In this document: positions 42,429 to 55,610 of the stretch, piece after piece
Position numbering within the stretch: position 1 is the stretch's first letter
How the letters are laid out: each line of letters begins with the position of its first letter
Origin: Dendrobium chrysotoxum
Lineage: Eukaryota > Streptophyta > Magnoliopsida > Asparagales > Orchidaceae
Reading direction: 5' to 3'
Length of the DNA stretch: 64,000 nt
Assembly: GCA_019925795.1 (NCBI GenBank)
Contig: CM034304.1
Location: forward strand, 13,508,720-13,572,719
The notes under the pieces: model-generated
Database searches by the model: none
What the model was told of the DNA's origin: nothing
The model's input: only the letters and a program-made list of their open reading frames with translations
Made by a program: the position numbers and the translations under genes

Positions 42429-43097
42429 TTATTGCGGACGAGAAAATATGCGGCATTAGAGTAAGAGAATAAAACATCTTAGCAATGTATGTATATACAG
42501 AACACCAACAAATAGTTGGGAGAGAGATAAACACCAGTAGTTTTTTATGTGAAAAAACCAAAAAGGAAAAAATCATCGGGCCTGGCCTAGATAAGAAAGT
42601 TCCACTAAATTTGCATGAATTACAAAGCTTGATTCGCTCCTTTATTTGGAGACAGTGGAATTACAATAGAATGGAAAATTAGGCAGAAGTCTAGTGATGG
42701 TTGAGGAACGAAAGTTCGATAGTGGTCAGGAAGAACTCCGGTGGTGGTCGATGAATAGGCGGAAGTCCAGCAGTGGTTAATGAACGAGCGGAGATACGAC
42801 AATGGTCGGGAAGAACTCTGGCGGTGGTCAGGAAGAGCTACAGTGGTGGTCAACAAATAAGCGAAAGAACTTCGGTGGTGGTCGACGAACGGGCGAAAGC
42901 CCGGCAGTGGTCGGGAAGAGATCCGGTGGTGGTTTGGAAGAACTCCGATGGTGGTTGACGATAAGAGAGCTCTCTACGTTTTCTCCTTCTTCTCTTCTTA
43001 TCTTCCTCCTTCTTTCTCCCCCCTCATGTGAAGAGTGGTGGGCTATTTATAATTTTTTGGTAGTATCATGACTTATAAATATGAAGAAGATCAAGTG
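42429..43097 (-). repeat. Right putative LTR (copy A')
   Basis: Partner of 30332-31050, with the minisatellite at 42710-42970 and TATTTATAATTTTT box. Left edge eroded (TTATTGCGGACGAG). Confidence 0.72.
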
Positions 43098-44308
43098 TGT
43101 GAAAGCCTTAAATTTTTAAGATTTTTTTGTTGACCTAGAGCAGTCAATAATTATTTCAAGAGTCATTAAAAATCCAAATCACAAATCATCTTTGCCCGAA
43201 CATTTATAGTATTATGCTTTAATTATCCTATTTTTTCATAATTTTTAGGGACTGTTGAAATTTTTTAAGAAATTGACACCTATCAATAAAAGTGGAGTTT
43301 TTGGGACTGTTAGGTGTTCGTTTTGCAAAACAATTTCACTAGAATGTTTGAATAAAATGAGTTAATTTATGAATATTTTTCTATAATTTTTGGAATCCCT
43401 AAAAGAATTTCTATGAATTTTAATTAAAAGTTAATTATAATAATATTATTATATATTATTTAAAAATAAAAATAAATATCTAAAGCCATTATGAATTTAC
43501 TTAAATGGCATTCATTTTCCCAAAGCAGAGAAAGGCAATAGAGAAGGGTTTGGGAAAAATAAGAAAAAGAGAGGAGAAAGAAGGGAGAAAACCTAATTTT
43601 GGGCAACTTCGGGCCGTTTTTGTCCGTTGCCCCAGTTGGAAAACTTATTCGTCTCGAGATAAGTTACATTATGTCCATCTCAATTTTTAAAAATGTAAAA
43701 ATTTTAGCAAATTTTTCTATTAAAATTTTGTATCCGTTAGCAACGTGGATAACTTTACACATGTAAAACTTTCACTGCGTAATTTTTTATATGTTATAGA
43801 GATTACGATTATATACATTTTGAATATTTTCTAAAAATTTTACAACTGGGTTTTAAAATTTGTGGGGTTTTTATTGAATAGAAAATTATCTAGGTGTTGA
43901 AAATAGTGGTGTAGTAACATAAAAGTCTTAAAATATCGTTTTTCACAATTCCTAGTAATTTGTTTTTTTTTTAAATATGCATTTTTGCATAATAGGATTT
44001 TTTGTTGTCTACCGTTATACAACACTACACAATTTTGATACATGCTCAATTACTCTTTAATTACTATAATGTGATGATATATGTGCGTATGTGATTAAAT
44101 TATATTTATTAAGATCCATAAGAGGCCAGAATTCTTTGAGATTCTGTCTGTGTCAAGAAATTACTAGGAGTTATAAAGGACTAGAATCCTTTGAGATTCT
44201 GTCTGAGACAGGGATATGTGATATATTCTACTGCTATAAGCACAAATAAAAAGGGAGTCATAAGGGCCTAGAATCCTTTGAGGTTCTGTTTGGGTTGGGG
44301 ACTATGAT
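43098..44308. other. AT-rich intergenic stretch with a short three-unit repeat
   Basis: No gene supported. At about 44120-44300, three copies of C(C/T)AGAAT(T/C)CTTTGAG(A/G)TTCTGT(C/T)TG occur at roughly 55 and 90 bp spacing. Confidence 0.5.
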
Positions 44309-44311
44309 TGT

Positions 44312-44335
44312 TGACCTCATTTTTGTATGAGGTCA
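44312..44335. other. Perfect inverted repeat at the F1 edge
   Basis: TGACCTCAT and ATGAGGTCA, 9-bp arms around a 6-nt loop, 3 nt inside the proposed start of F1. Confidence 0.7.
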
Positions 44336-46139
44336 TCAAGGCCTGTCTAAACTTCTGCTTGGTGATCATAGAGTTGACAGTTGTCCACTTGTCAATCATA
44401 GAAACCCCAATCAAATTTCAATCCAGCCTTCAATCCAATTCCCAACCCTAGACTCCTATCCTGCCTACAATTATAGTCCAATCTAATCTTCAATCAAACC
44501 TTAGTCTTATCCAATCAACACCAATCATTTATCTGACTGTGATTAATTTTGATATTTTAAAACTTAACCAATCAAATTCAAAATCTAGCTCAAACCCAGA
44601 CTTTTAATGCAAAATCTAAGGCCAAGAGCCTAAGTTCTGAAACTCTTTCTAGATGAATTTTCTATCAACTGGAAATCCAGTCAAATGATTGTCAACTCAA
44701 TCAAAGTTTGGTCAAACTGGTCTTATTTGGGCCATTGCTCCCATTCATTTAAACAAGACCCATCTAAACCTCACCAAGCCTTCAAACTTATTCCATTCTA
44801 TAGCTTAAGCATGCCTTAATTATGGGTGGGTCAAAATCAATTGACTTTGACCAAGTTAACTCTCAAGAATTGGGTCAAAACTATTTTCATCGATCCGCAC
44901 TCTTATTTTAACACATTTAACTCCCTCTCAACCTTACTCAACCAGCTGCATGTACCATCCCATATCCACCTCAGCTTTGTTGACCATTTGACTGGTCAAA
45001 TTAGTCAACCATTACTCAATTCCCTGTTAAATGGTCAAATCCCTCTAAAACTCCACTTCCCTCTAGATCACATGGTCTAATCTGATCCCATTAACTTTAT
45101 TACCTTACTCAAGCACTCCCTAAGCTCTCCCCAACAGCTGATTTAACCTAGAATAGGAGTGATCCCCTCCTCAAAAGCAACCAATGATGGTGTGGTTTGT
45201 CCCAGTCTTCCCCTTGCCATCCCAGTCACATAGGACATGTGTAGGGACTTATATTAAGGCCTCTGATTGATCCCAGCCCTTGAATTAAAACCCTAAGGTT
45301 TAAGGGAATGGGATCATTTTGATTCATTCCAACTTACACTAGCCTCTAGAGCTTCTCCAACCAAACTCACTTTCATTCTAACTCCCCAAGGCTCCCTCTT
45401 CATTTCCACAATAAGAAACTGACTGTTGCATGTCACCGGTGGCGAGTTCTCTGGCGAACCAACCACCTATTCCATTCTAGCCTCCTAACTGTCGATCCAG
45501 ATGTTTTCAGCCGTGGATTACTTTTAGAGTCTTATACGAGGATAGTCTACAAGCTCAGAGAATCCAAAATCATCAAAATCCAACAGTTGGATTAGCTAAA
45601 ATCCTTAACCCTAGGTTAGTACATTTATGTTTAAATAACTTTTTAAGACTTGAAATCACTTTCCCATTATTTATGTTCATGCATACCACTTGAGTTTAAA
45701 ATTTCATCCCGTTTGGTCCATCTGATTGAAAGAACGAGGTGAAATAGTGATTCTAAGGCATTTTCATAATCTCCGCTAAGTGTATATTTTCTGGATATGT
45801 GATCAACGGTCCAGATCGAGCCTTTTCGTGGCTTTGATTAACCCGGATAGATCCCGCGGTTAATCTTCCTATTTGACTCAATCCGGACCGTCTGTTCCAT
45901 ACCACGCTCAATCCAACGGCTACGAGTCACTGCTAACTCGGATAAGTGAACAACGTCGTCACGGTGCTGCGTCCCACATTAATGACTAATAATTGCTGCA
46001 GCGTAATCATTAGCCATTAATACTTGTCCGTTAATACGTTTTCGATCTGATGGCCTAGATGCTACCGTGTGGCCCCTCCGTTACTGCGGTGTTGTTTCGA
46101 CATTCTGGATCACGCCGTGTGGCCTGTCGTAACCCTCCT

Positions 46140-47570
46140 GTAGTCGTCATTTAATCAAAATGTGTTTTAATTAATTTTTAATTATTTTAACATAAGAAAA
46201 CTTCAAAAATTCATTAAAAATTAAATATTAACCCACAAAGTAAGTATAATATGTCAAATTGTTCATATTTTAATCCTCTTCATTATAAAATTAAAATTAA
46301 CTTAGAATATTTAATATATTTTAAATTATTTTGAATATTTAAATATTTAGATTTTAATTAATACTTAATTAAATATTAATCTAAATATTTTCTAAAATTT
46401 AATGTTTTATTTTTAAATACTTTAAATATCTAGATAAAATATTTAAAATATTTAATTTTAAAATTTAGTTTAATTTAAAGCATTTTCCCTTAATTTCTTA
46501 AATAATTTTAATATTTCAACATTTAATTATTATTTATTTAATATTAACTTAAATACTTTTCAAAAATCTAAAATTTTAATTTAAAATCTTAATTAATTAT
46601 AAAATATATTTTAAATGTTTGAAAATTAAAGTTAATTTAAAATATTCAATATATTTTAAGTAATTTAAATTATTTAATTACTTAAATATTTAATTAATTA
46701 AATATTTTCAAAATTCTAAAATTTATTTAAAAATTTTTAAATAATCAGAGAATTACTTAAAAACATTTTAATTTTAAATTAAAATTAATTCAAGATATAT
46801 TATATATTTTAATAATTTTAAATATTAAGTATTTAAATATTTAATTACTATTTTATTAAAGTAAAATAAAATAATTTTGAAAGTTTTAGAAAATTATTTT
46901 AAATAATTTTAAAATTTTAGAGAATTTTTAAAACTCAATTTAATTTGATTTAAAAATTATTTTGAATATTAATTATCTTAAATAATTGTAAATACATCTA
47001 ATTATGATAAAACTTCAAAAATTTAATAGAAATTTCATTTAAATCACGAAAATACATATAATACTTTAAAATTTTTAGAATTTTAAGTATTTATATTTTA
47101 AATTAATCTCAAAATTAAACATTTAATATATTTTTAAAATAATTTAATTATTTAACTATTTTACTTAATTAATATTTAATTAAGTATTGATTTAAATATA
47201 TTCAAAATATTAAATATTTAATATTATTTTAAAAAATTAGAGAATATAATTCAATTATTTTGGAATTAAAAGTTTATTTTAAAATATTTTTAATATCTTA
47301 AATAATTTGAATTAATTAAATGTTTAAATATTTAACTAATATTTAATTAAAGTTCTGCTTAAATATTTTTCAAAATTCCAAGAATTTTATTTAAAAATAT
47401 TTTCAAGTTATTAAAGTATCTTCCAAAATTATATTGAATTTATTTTAAAATTATTTGTGAAATTATTTTGAATTATCCCAATTTTTCTAAGAAATTTTAA
47501 AATTAAACTATTTTCTAATTAAAATTAATTTTGTTCCAACTATTCACTAATTAAAGTGTTATTTATGTTA
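46140..47570. other. Extremely AT-rich tract
   Basis: About 1.4 kb made almost only of AATTAAATATTTAA-type words, GC well below the surroundings, no ORF. Sits in the middle of copy F1. Confidence 0.85.
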
Positions 47571-48689
47571 ATTACCTTCAATTTTGCATGTATAGGATGC
47601 ACACACATATACTTAGCCTAGGCTCTCCTAGTTTTAAGGACTTGAGTGTAATTGTGTATGCCTTTATATGTTTATCAAGGGTTAGTGACATCTATTTGCA
47701 AACCTATCTAACTTAGAGACACTTAAGGATAAAAATTAAGGACATATTTTAGAAAATTTAGGTTAATTTAAAAAAAATAAAATATTCATGTAATAGGCAT
47801 GAGACTTTAACCATTTAAACTTAGTGACATCCTTAGCCTTAGAAAAATTTCTCATTGATTTTAAAAATCATGAAGCCATACTAATTCAAAATTAATGGGT
47901 TAAATAAGTCTTAAAACTTCCAAAAATTCTAATAAATTAAATTTAAATTAAAGAATACATATAATATCTCAAACTAACCATAATTCAACCCTTAATCAAA
48001 GAGAAATAAAAGCCCCATAAGATGACCTTTAATTTAACTTTAATTTAATTTTTAAGGAGAATTGATAATTAATTAAATTAATTAATTAAAAATATTTTAA
48101 AAATTCTAAAAAATACTTAAATACTTGGAAACATCCTCTTTGGTCATTCCTGACCTTTGGGGGTGATTCCAAGAGATTTGGGACTGATTTGGATCAAAAT
48201 CTAAAAATCTCTTTAATTAGGCAATTTTAAGAAAATCCAAAAATACCTTAACTTTAAAAAATCACCAATTATTCTAGAAAAATTCAACTTAATCAAACTC
48301 AAAGCCACTCAACTCTAATTAAAATCTAGTATTTTATAAAAATGTCAAACCCCAAAATTAAGTCAAAGTCAAAAAGTCAATTCTCCGGCAACCGTAGTTT
48401 AGATTTATGTTAAATTTCAAAAATTCACAACTTAATATAGAAAATTCCAAATTGAGCAAACTTAGAGTCTAATTATTCATCTTAAGGACTAGTATTTAAA
48501 AAAAATACTCAAATTCTAGAAATCATTTTAATTCTAAAAGTTTCTTTTGACCTTTTAATTAATGTAATTAAATAATTCAAATAATTTCAAAATATGCAAT
48601 AATTGGTTAAAATCTCAGAAAACTCTAACTTCATTAATAAAGTCAATCAACCAACATTTTAATATATAATAAGCACTCCAAAGATAAAA

Positions 48690-48960
48690 TTTTTAGGATG
48701 GATTACCTTGAGTTGCGGGGCTAAGTGTCCTAAGGAGGCCTGATTCGTCGAGCCCACTTTAACAATGCCGTGAATGGATTCAATGAAGTGTATAATACTA
48801 AAATTAAATAACTCTTAATTACTTAACTAAATTAAAGTCCTTAATCCAACCACATCAACCTGGTTTATAGGTTGGACTACCTTGAGCTGCGGGGCTAAGT
48901 GTCCTATGGAGGCCTGGTTCCTCGAGCTCACTGTGACAATGCCATGTACCAATTGATGGA
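48690..48960. repeat. Two-unit repeat, 174 bp period
   Basis: TACCTTGAG(T/C)TGCGGGGCTAAG and TGTCCTA(A/T)GGAGGCCTG at 48704 and 48878, followed by TCGAGC(C/T)CACT and ACAATGCC(G/A)TG. Confidence 0.85.
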
Positions 48961-50029
48961 AAATCTAAACTAATTGGATCCTTAAAATCAATAACTAATT
49001 AAATTAATTAAGATTAATTGATCCTTTAATCTCTAAATAATTAAATTTATTTGATTAGTCAATCTTTAAAATATATTCTAAAATGAACTTTAATATATTA
49101 ATATATGAATCCTAACTAAATTCTCCCCTCTCAACCCTTAACAAACTCGAACATCAGACAACTTGAACAAACTACCCAACTTAGGATCTCCCCCGGCCAT
49201 ACAGCCTTTAGTACACACTCTAAATGATTTACTAGTACAACCAACTCTAGTCTAGGTTAGGCCAGTGTTTACTTTTATTATTATGTGCTGGGTTTTTCAA
49301 GTTTTCATTGCATGTTGTGATTAAAAATTAATTGATGTGAGTGTTTACTTATTTTAATTGCATTCTATGAATTGATATGATGGGTGATAGTTTACCCTTA
49401 GGTTAGGACTAATCTAGTTGCTCATTGAGTTTTCTACATATGTCCATGCTCGTGCAAAGCAATAAAAGGGGGCTAAATTAATAATTATTATAACTGCTAT
49501 AGATGCTTCAGTTGCTTAGCCCCTAAATAAATAGGAGTATGACCAAGTGTGATTTAACCTTTAATGTATATATATATAAATTACTTGGGACTTATCTGAT
49601 TTTAAATGCTTAGGATAACCCTACAGGAGAGTCTAGATTTTTCATTTTAATATTAATGTAATTTATTTAAAGTTAAGAGTTACGAAAGTTAGACATTTGA
49701 GTCAGGATACATAGATTTGAATTTGGATTCCAAAGAGAAAATGACATCCCTCAGGGGAGGGTCCTTTTCCATTTGGAATCTCAAATTTGGATCATTTCAC
49801 TACCCACAGTGAAAAAAATAATCTTTCCTTCAGGGAAAGAGTTTTCTTTTTCATTTGGATATCCAGATATGATGAATCCAAGGAGCACAAAGAAGAGGAG
49901 GATGAGGAGTTGAAGATAAAGAGTATCCCACTCAAAGTTAACTTACATGTTGGGGGGGAAATTTAATGCAGCCACCCAGATTCGGTATTCTCCTATTTTA
50001 TAATTAAATATTGCATTAAGAATAAGGTA

Positions 50030-50400
50030 CAATCTCGGGAGGCTGACATAATATTCTACAATGGATTCAATATCAAAATATGATTTTAAAAAATAATATT
50101 TTTATGATCAAACATAATTCAAAGAATAACATATCATCTTGAAAGATGAATATGCAATTCTATAGAGTGTGTTTAAAAATAGAAATAGGATTTTAAAAAT
50201 TTATCCATTCTTTTGATTAGACGTAACAAGGAAAATATTATATCATCTTAAAAGATGAGTATAACATTCTTCAAGACATCTAAAAGTAAGAATGGATTTT
50301 ATAAAATTTATCATTTCTAAAGTAAAATATAACAAGTAGAATATTATATTACCTAGAAAGGTAATAATAACATTCTACATATATATTTAAAATTAAAAAT
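50030..50400. repeat. Tandem repeats of 100-110 bp with covarying hairpins
   Basis: Units end in (A/C)A(T/A)TATTCTAC-like words. Hairpins: TCATCTT-G-AAAGATGA at 50134-50149, TCATCTT-AA-AAGATGA at 50243-50258, TATTACCT-AGAA-AGGTAATA at 50347-50366. No coding sequence. Confidence 0.75.
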
Positions 50401-50449
50401 GAGATTTTTAAAAGATATCTACATTCCTAAAGATTTTTTCCTTATTTTA

Positions 50450-53395
50450 TAGGAATAAAATAAGGTTTATTTTAATATGAAGTTCTCAAATTCCTATAGG
50501 GGCAAGCCCCTATAGTTAATTATATCTTAGGAGGGGTGCTTCTAAGAAAACTCTCGATTAAAGAAGTGATTTTATACCATTTAATTATAAAGTAAAAGAC
50601 ATGAAAAGAAGTAGGAATGTTCCAAGGAGAAAGCTTAACGTTGAACAGTTCTTAGTGAGTCAAAGGAGAAAAAGTAGAAGGTACCGGAATCTGAGAAGCT
50701 TAGAGGCAACCTCAATCTATCCTATGTTGGGCTTTATATTTTAGGAGAGAATTTTAATATTTGAGTTAGCATTTTATTAGAAATTTGAGATTATATTCTT
50801 GGATGGTGGGGACTTATAATTTTTAAGTCTACTTGGATCCAAAGTCTAACTTGGGTACTGTAAAGTAGTGACCTGAACTTATCTAATGAAGTGCAAATCT
50901 GGACATACCTGGCCTAGATTGGGAAGCCGGCTAACCACCTAGGTACTTTAAAATAGTGTGTTCGATCTTTTTATAAAAGATGTATAAGGATGTTGTTTAA
51001 GTTTTAAGGAAATAGGGGCTGACATCTAAGACAAATTCTAATTGGCTCGTCAACTTATGTACGGTAAATGATACTTGAGAATAAAAAATAATTAAAATTT
51101 TAGACTTTTTAAATTAATATCTAATATAATGCATGCTAATTGACTTGAATGCATAAAATGATTATGAATCAATTTTAAAATCAGGCTTAAAAAATATATT
51201 TTTTCCTAGAGATTACACAACATCCCCTTGATAGAATTGTATCCTAATAGGCCAAGTGGTCTTCTAGAACTCGCAGGTGGAGAGGTGCCTAACAAGAAAG
51301 AGAAAATGATAATATGCATATAAGATGACTCTCGACGATCCTGAGCTTACTTTTTAGATTGTTAAAGTTTCTATATGAGTCTAAAAATTTTATTTAAGTT
51401 TTAAGTATAAAAGATTTTATTCATACCCTCACAAAACTCCGATTGTATCAAGGCTAAAATAAAATATGGCATGCAAAAAAATATAGAAAAATAGGCAATT
51501 TTTACTATGCAAGTAATATAAATAATCAAATTAAATTATCCAAAAATATAATGTCCAAAGCCTATATGGCAAGTGCCATTTTATTTACAACCTAAAATTT
51601 ACTGAAAAGTAAAATGGCCGGGTACTACTGACAATAAACCTAGATTCTAATCCTATGACTGACGCAAGTGACTTTAAAATGGGATCTCTCTTCTTTTCTT
51701 CACTTCTTCGTCTTATCTCCTTGGTCTTCTTTCCTTCTATGAGCTCCTTGAATTCGTCGGATCTAGATATTCAAATGAAAAGAAACTTATCCTCGAATGG
51801 GTATTTTTTTTCCCTTTGGATATTAAAGTCATCCTAACTTGACTTTCTAAATAGAAGAGAATATTCCCCTAAGGGATATTCTTTTCTCTTTGAATTCCAA
51901 ATTGGATATAGTATCCCAATTTCAAATTACTTTCATATTATAATGTTTTCAAATATGTTTATATTACATCTCAAATATAAAAGAAAATCTAGATCACCTG
52001 CAAGGTTATCCTAAGCAGTTATAATAAAATCATCCCAAGCATTATAATTTTAATGGGGCTTAGCATTATAATGTCCTATATAAAATAAATTACTAGCATT
52101 ACTTAGTGTTTTGACTTATTGGAGTTTCTAATTCTTAAAGAGGGTTTAATGATTAATTGATTATTATTTAAATTTGATTGAGGTTAAATTTAATAATGTA
52201 TACTAATCCTAGGGTGAGGTGTCATTATATTTTCTATGTTTAATATTTCTCTTCTAAAGAGTATATGAATCCTAAATTTAATCTAAGTTTCCTAAGACTT
52301 ATCCTTAATTATTGTCCTTAAATGACACTACTATTTTATAGGATTATAATCATTGTCATTAACCCTTTAGATATACGCATGAACGTGAACTAATGGGTTT
52401 TTGGTTCTAAATAATAAAATAAAATCTAAATAGTAGAATAAAAGTAACTTGTAAATTAAATATTGAATTATAAAATACATGATGAAATAAAAATTATAGT
52501 TTCTATAGGGCCCTATGATTGGGAGATCATAAAACATAATAAGGGTTATGGACATTAAGGTTATCTAAGTTTTTAGAATACTCACATACACTGGAGCCAA
52601 TGTTCGGTGATATTCGGCCATAGCACCTCTACCCGGTTAAATAGAGGAGACTGACACCTTTAGTCCATTTTCTTTTGTTCACTTGATTAGTGCCATTCCT
52701 CGCAGTTCATCCAAACAAAGAAAATAAAGCAGGGATTATAAGCATATTTAATAATTAAAAATAAAATAATTGAAAATTATTATTTAAATTCAAACGTATC
52801 TTTTTTTGAGCTTGTACAGTGGTTTGTTGGCTTTGCCTTTTTGGAACCTTTCACTTTTAAAAGTATACTTTGTATTTTTCCAATATTCACCCAAGACACA
52901 AGAAAGGGGAAGAAGAAAGAGAGAAAAAGAGGTAGAGAGAGAAAGAGAGCTCTTACTTTTCAATAATCACCCACCCAAATAACTTATTCTCCAAAGTCCA
53001 CACACCTCATCTACCCAAAACACCTCAACCTTCAACAATCACACGCTTTACTTTTCAACACCCAATTTTCACCTCTTAACAATCTAACTTTCACTTTTCA
53101 CTCTTTTATACATTCTACTTTCACAACTCATACCTTCCTAAAACATATACTTTTCTAACGTGCACTTTCACTTCCACTTCCACTTTAAAATATACAATCT
53201 CCACTTCCCACTTTTCACACACCTCAAGTTTCAATTTTCAACACACACACATACAATTCACTTCAACACTCCATACACTTCACTATTACACATTTACACA
53301 TTTCACATTTCAAAACATACACATTTCATCTTCTAAAGATCACACAATCATCTTTTAAAGCACACACATGTTACTTCTTAATTTGCACACAAATG
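50450..53395 (-). repeat. Long-repeat copy R2 (same orientation as R1)
   Basis: Colinear with R1: the GGGGCAAGCCCC...GTTAATTA landmark (about 50500), GGATTCTAATCCTATGACTGACGCAAG (51640) against 35093, and ACTCACA(T/A)ACAC(T/C)GG then CCATAGCACC(T/C)C (about 52580-52630) against 36958-37010. Ends where F2 begins in the opposite orientation. Confidence 0.6.
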
Positions 53396-55247
53396 ATCCA
53401 GATGCCTAGCCCTCATATAAATAAGAGCTTGGCCAGGCGTGGCTGGCTTGAGTATTTTATTTTCATATATATATATATATAACCGCTTGGGATGTGTTGG
53501 TTTATTTAACTATTTAGGATAACCTTGCATGAGAGTCTAGAATTTTTATTTTTATATTAATATAATTCATTTGTAAAAGTATCAAGTTATGAAAGTCTTC
53601 AAAAGTAAGGCATTTCAAACACTAGGTACCCAAAGAGAAAAAGAAAGGCCCCTTCAAAGGGAATTTTTTATTCATTTGGGTAGCCTTCTAAAGGATGAAT
53701 CCTACAAAGATTGAATGAAGGTGATTCGTAGAAGATCTGAAGATGAAGACTTGAAGATGAAATACCTGGCTTTTAAGACTTATGTCTGTATTAGGATCAG
53801 AAACCTCGGTTTGTTGTTAGTGGTGCCCGGCTATTTTTAATTTATGTAATTATGGGTTGTAATATTAAAAGGCACTTACCTATAGATATTATTTTATTTA
53901 TTTGATTTTAATTATATTGTAAATGATTTGATATTAATTGTGATTAGGTATTGTCTACTTTTTCTTAGTTTCTTGATGTTAGTGAGTCGCTTTTGTTTTA
54001 GACTGGATTCAATCAGAGGCTTGTGAGGGTACGCTAAAAATTCTTTTACTTAGAAATAAAATTATTAGGATAACATAGAAACTCTAACGCTCCTAAGAAG
54101 TAAGCCTGGGATCGCCGGAAGTTTGCATAACATATTTGCTACACTATTCTTTCCCTTTGTTAGGCCACTCCCCATTTATGGGTTCTGGCAGACCACCTAG
54201 CTTATGAGGGAGCAGATCTATCAAGGGGAGCTTGTGCACTTTAGAATAAAACTTATTTTAAAGCTTTTTTTAAAAACTACTTCATATACATTTCAAGCAT
54301 TTAATCGAGTCAATCAGCATGCATTGTATTAGAAACTAATTTAAAAGAGTCTAAAACTTTTAATTGCATTCGCTTTAGTATTTTCACGCTAAATAAGTAC
54401 GTTGCCACTTAGAAACATCTCTAGATGTCGGCCTTAAATTTCAAAAACTACAACCTCCCTACCACTCTTTCACAAAAATAATCAAACTCATAATTTTAAA
54501 TCGGTTAGGTGGTTAGCTGGTTCCCCAATCCAGGCCAGGGTAAGTCCAGGTTCTGTATTGCATTAGCTAGGACATGGGTATTAGTGTTGTAGAACACTAA
54601 ACCCACTCTATATTTAGGGTTCAGGGTTACTACTGTCGGTATCTCGTAGTATGCCTCATCGGTGGGTAGGTTCTCTACCTTTCAGAGACTATAAATCATG
54701 CTTATCCGTGTCACACGGATGATGCCACCTCCATCCTTCTCTCCTACATGCTTTGAGTGTACGATTTTCTTTTTCTCAAATTTCTTTCATCACCTTAGTT
54801 CCTCCGGATGTTGACGTGAACCGTGTATATTGACTAAGCTAAATTGAACCTTTCGTTCCCCTTTGAATAGGATTTCCTAGTTTTCTCCCAATGTGCCAAT
54901 CCCATTTGAAAGCATAATATAGGATCCTTAATCGAGAGTATTCTTAGGCCCCAGCTTGAGTTGTAATTAACCACGGGGGCTTGCGCCCATAGGAAACCAA
55001 ATTCTACCATCAAATAAACCCTACTCATGCTAATGTATTGGGTGGGGGAAACTCGTTGTTCCGATCAGGTCATGCATATTATTATCTATTGAGGTATATA
55101 GGCGAGAGCAGCTATCCTTAATGGTTAATCGTATGTATGATCTAATCTTTCCTCCCATTGGCCTATAATCATTTTGTCCCCCAAGATAGTGAGGCCGTAC
55201 CCTCTGCATTCTGTCCCCCTATATGGGGCTATCCTTTTGGAGGTTCA
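53396..55247 (+). repeat. Long-repeat copy F2 (3' end of LTR)
   Basis: Reverse complement of 33715-35560: GGGTGGGGGAAACTCG-type block and CCACGGGGGCTTGCGCCC (54967-54988), GGTATCTCGTAGTATGCCTCATCGG (54640), AAAGAGAAAAAGAAAGGCCCC (53632). Ends CTTTTGGAGGTTCA at 55247, CA-terminated, matching the TG start of R1. Confidence 0.6.
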
Positions 55248-55255
55248 TAGGTTTT

Positions 55256-55272
55256 TGGTGACCACAGTGAGA
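55256..55272 (+). other. Possible primer-binding site after F2
   Basis: TGGTGACCACAGTGAGA starts 8 nt after the presumed LTR end. It looks like a TGGCGACCAC-type plant primer site with one transition; the tRNA is not assigned. Confidence 0.35.
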
Positions 55273-55610
55273 CAGGTTTCTCTCTCCATCTTTGAATTCT
55301 ATATTATCCTTTTTAGTGTGTACTATAAATTTGGTACTCCTTAGATTAGGTCCATCCCACTCTTAGTTAGGATCCTTCCTTAGTAAGCATCGTTTCTTCT
55401 TCTTAGATAGGGGTCTCCCTGGTCTACTTCCTCCCTTCTAGCCTACCGGGCCATTCTGTCCCTTATCTATTCTTTCTCTTCTCATGATATCAATTCTTTT
55501 TATCTCTCATAATTTTAATTCTTACTAATCTTCTAAATTTCTTTGGTTCTTTTGTGGTAGAGATTGCCATAGTCTCTTCAGTTATCTTTCATTTTGATTT
55601 GAACATGTAG

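Larger units (their letters stand above)
30332..43097 (-). mobile_element. Unclassified element bounded by ~700-bp direct repeats, with a nested 7.85-kb insertion
   Basis: Two copies of a distinctive block, 30332-31050 and 42429-43097, lie in the same orientation and share a minus-strand TATA box, so they look like LTRs of one element. The interior holds noncoding tandem arrays. One 84-bp array is cut in two by the 33715-41564 insertion, leaving about 4.9 kb of original sequence. No coding domain and no standard primer site were found, so the LTR reading is an inference. Confidence 0.45.
44309..49955 (+). repeat. Long-repeat copy F1 (inverted relative to R1, 3' truncated)
   Basis: Starts TGTTGACCTCATTTTTG, similar to the R1 LTR start (TGTTGACCTCGATTTTATC on the minus strand). 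From about 47570 it is colinear with reversed R1: CACTTAAGGATAAAAATTAAGGA against 36745-36775, GTCTAGGTTAGGCCAGTGTTT (49246) against 35740-35765, then TTAGGATAACC...AGAGTCTAG. It stops near 49955, before the last quarter of the R1 unit. Left boundary less certain than the 47570-49955 match. Confidence 0.5.

Noticed and set aside
44826..45080. 84-codon + strand open frame
   Set aside because: Inside long-repeat copy F1, no recognisable domain and not conserved in R1.
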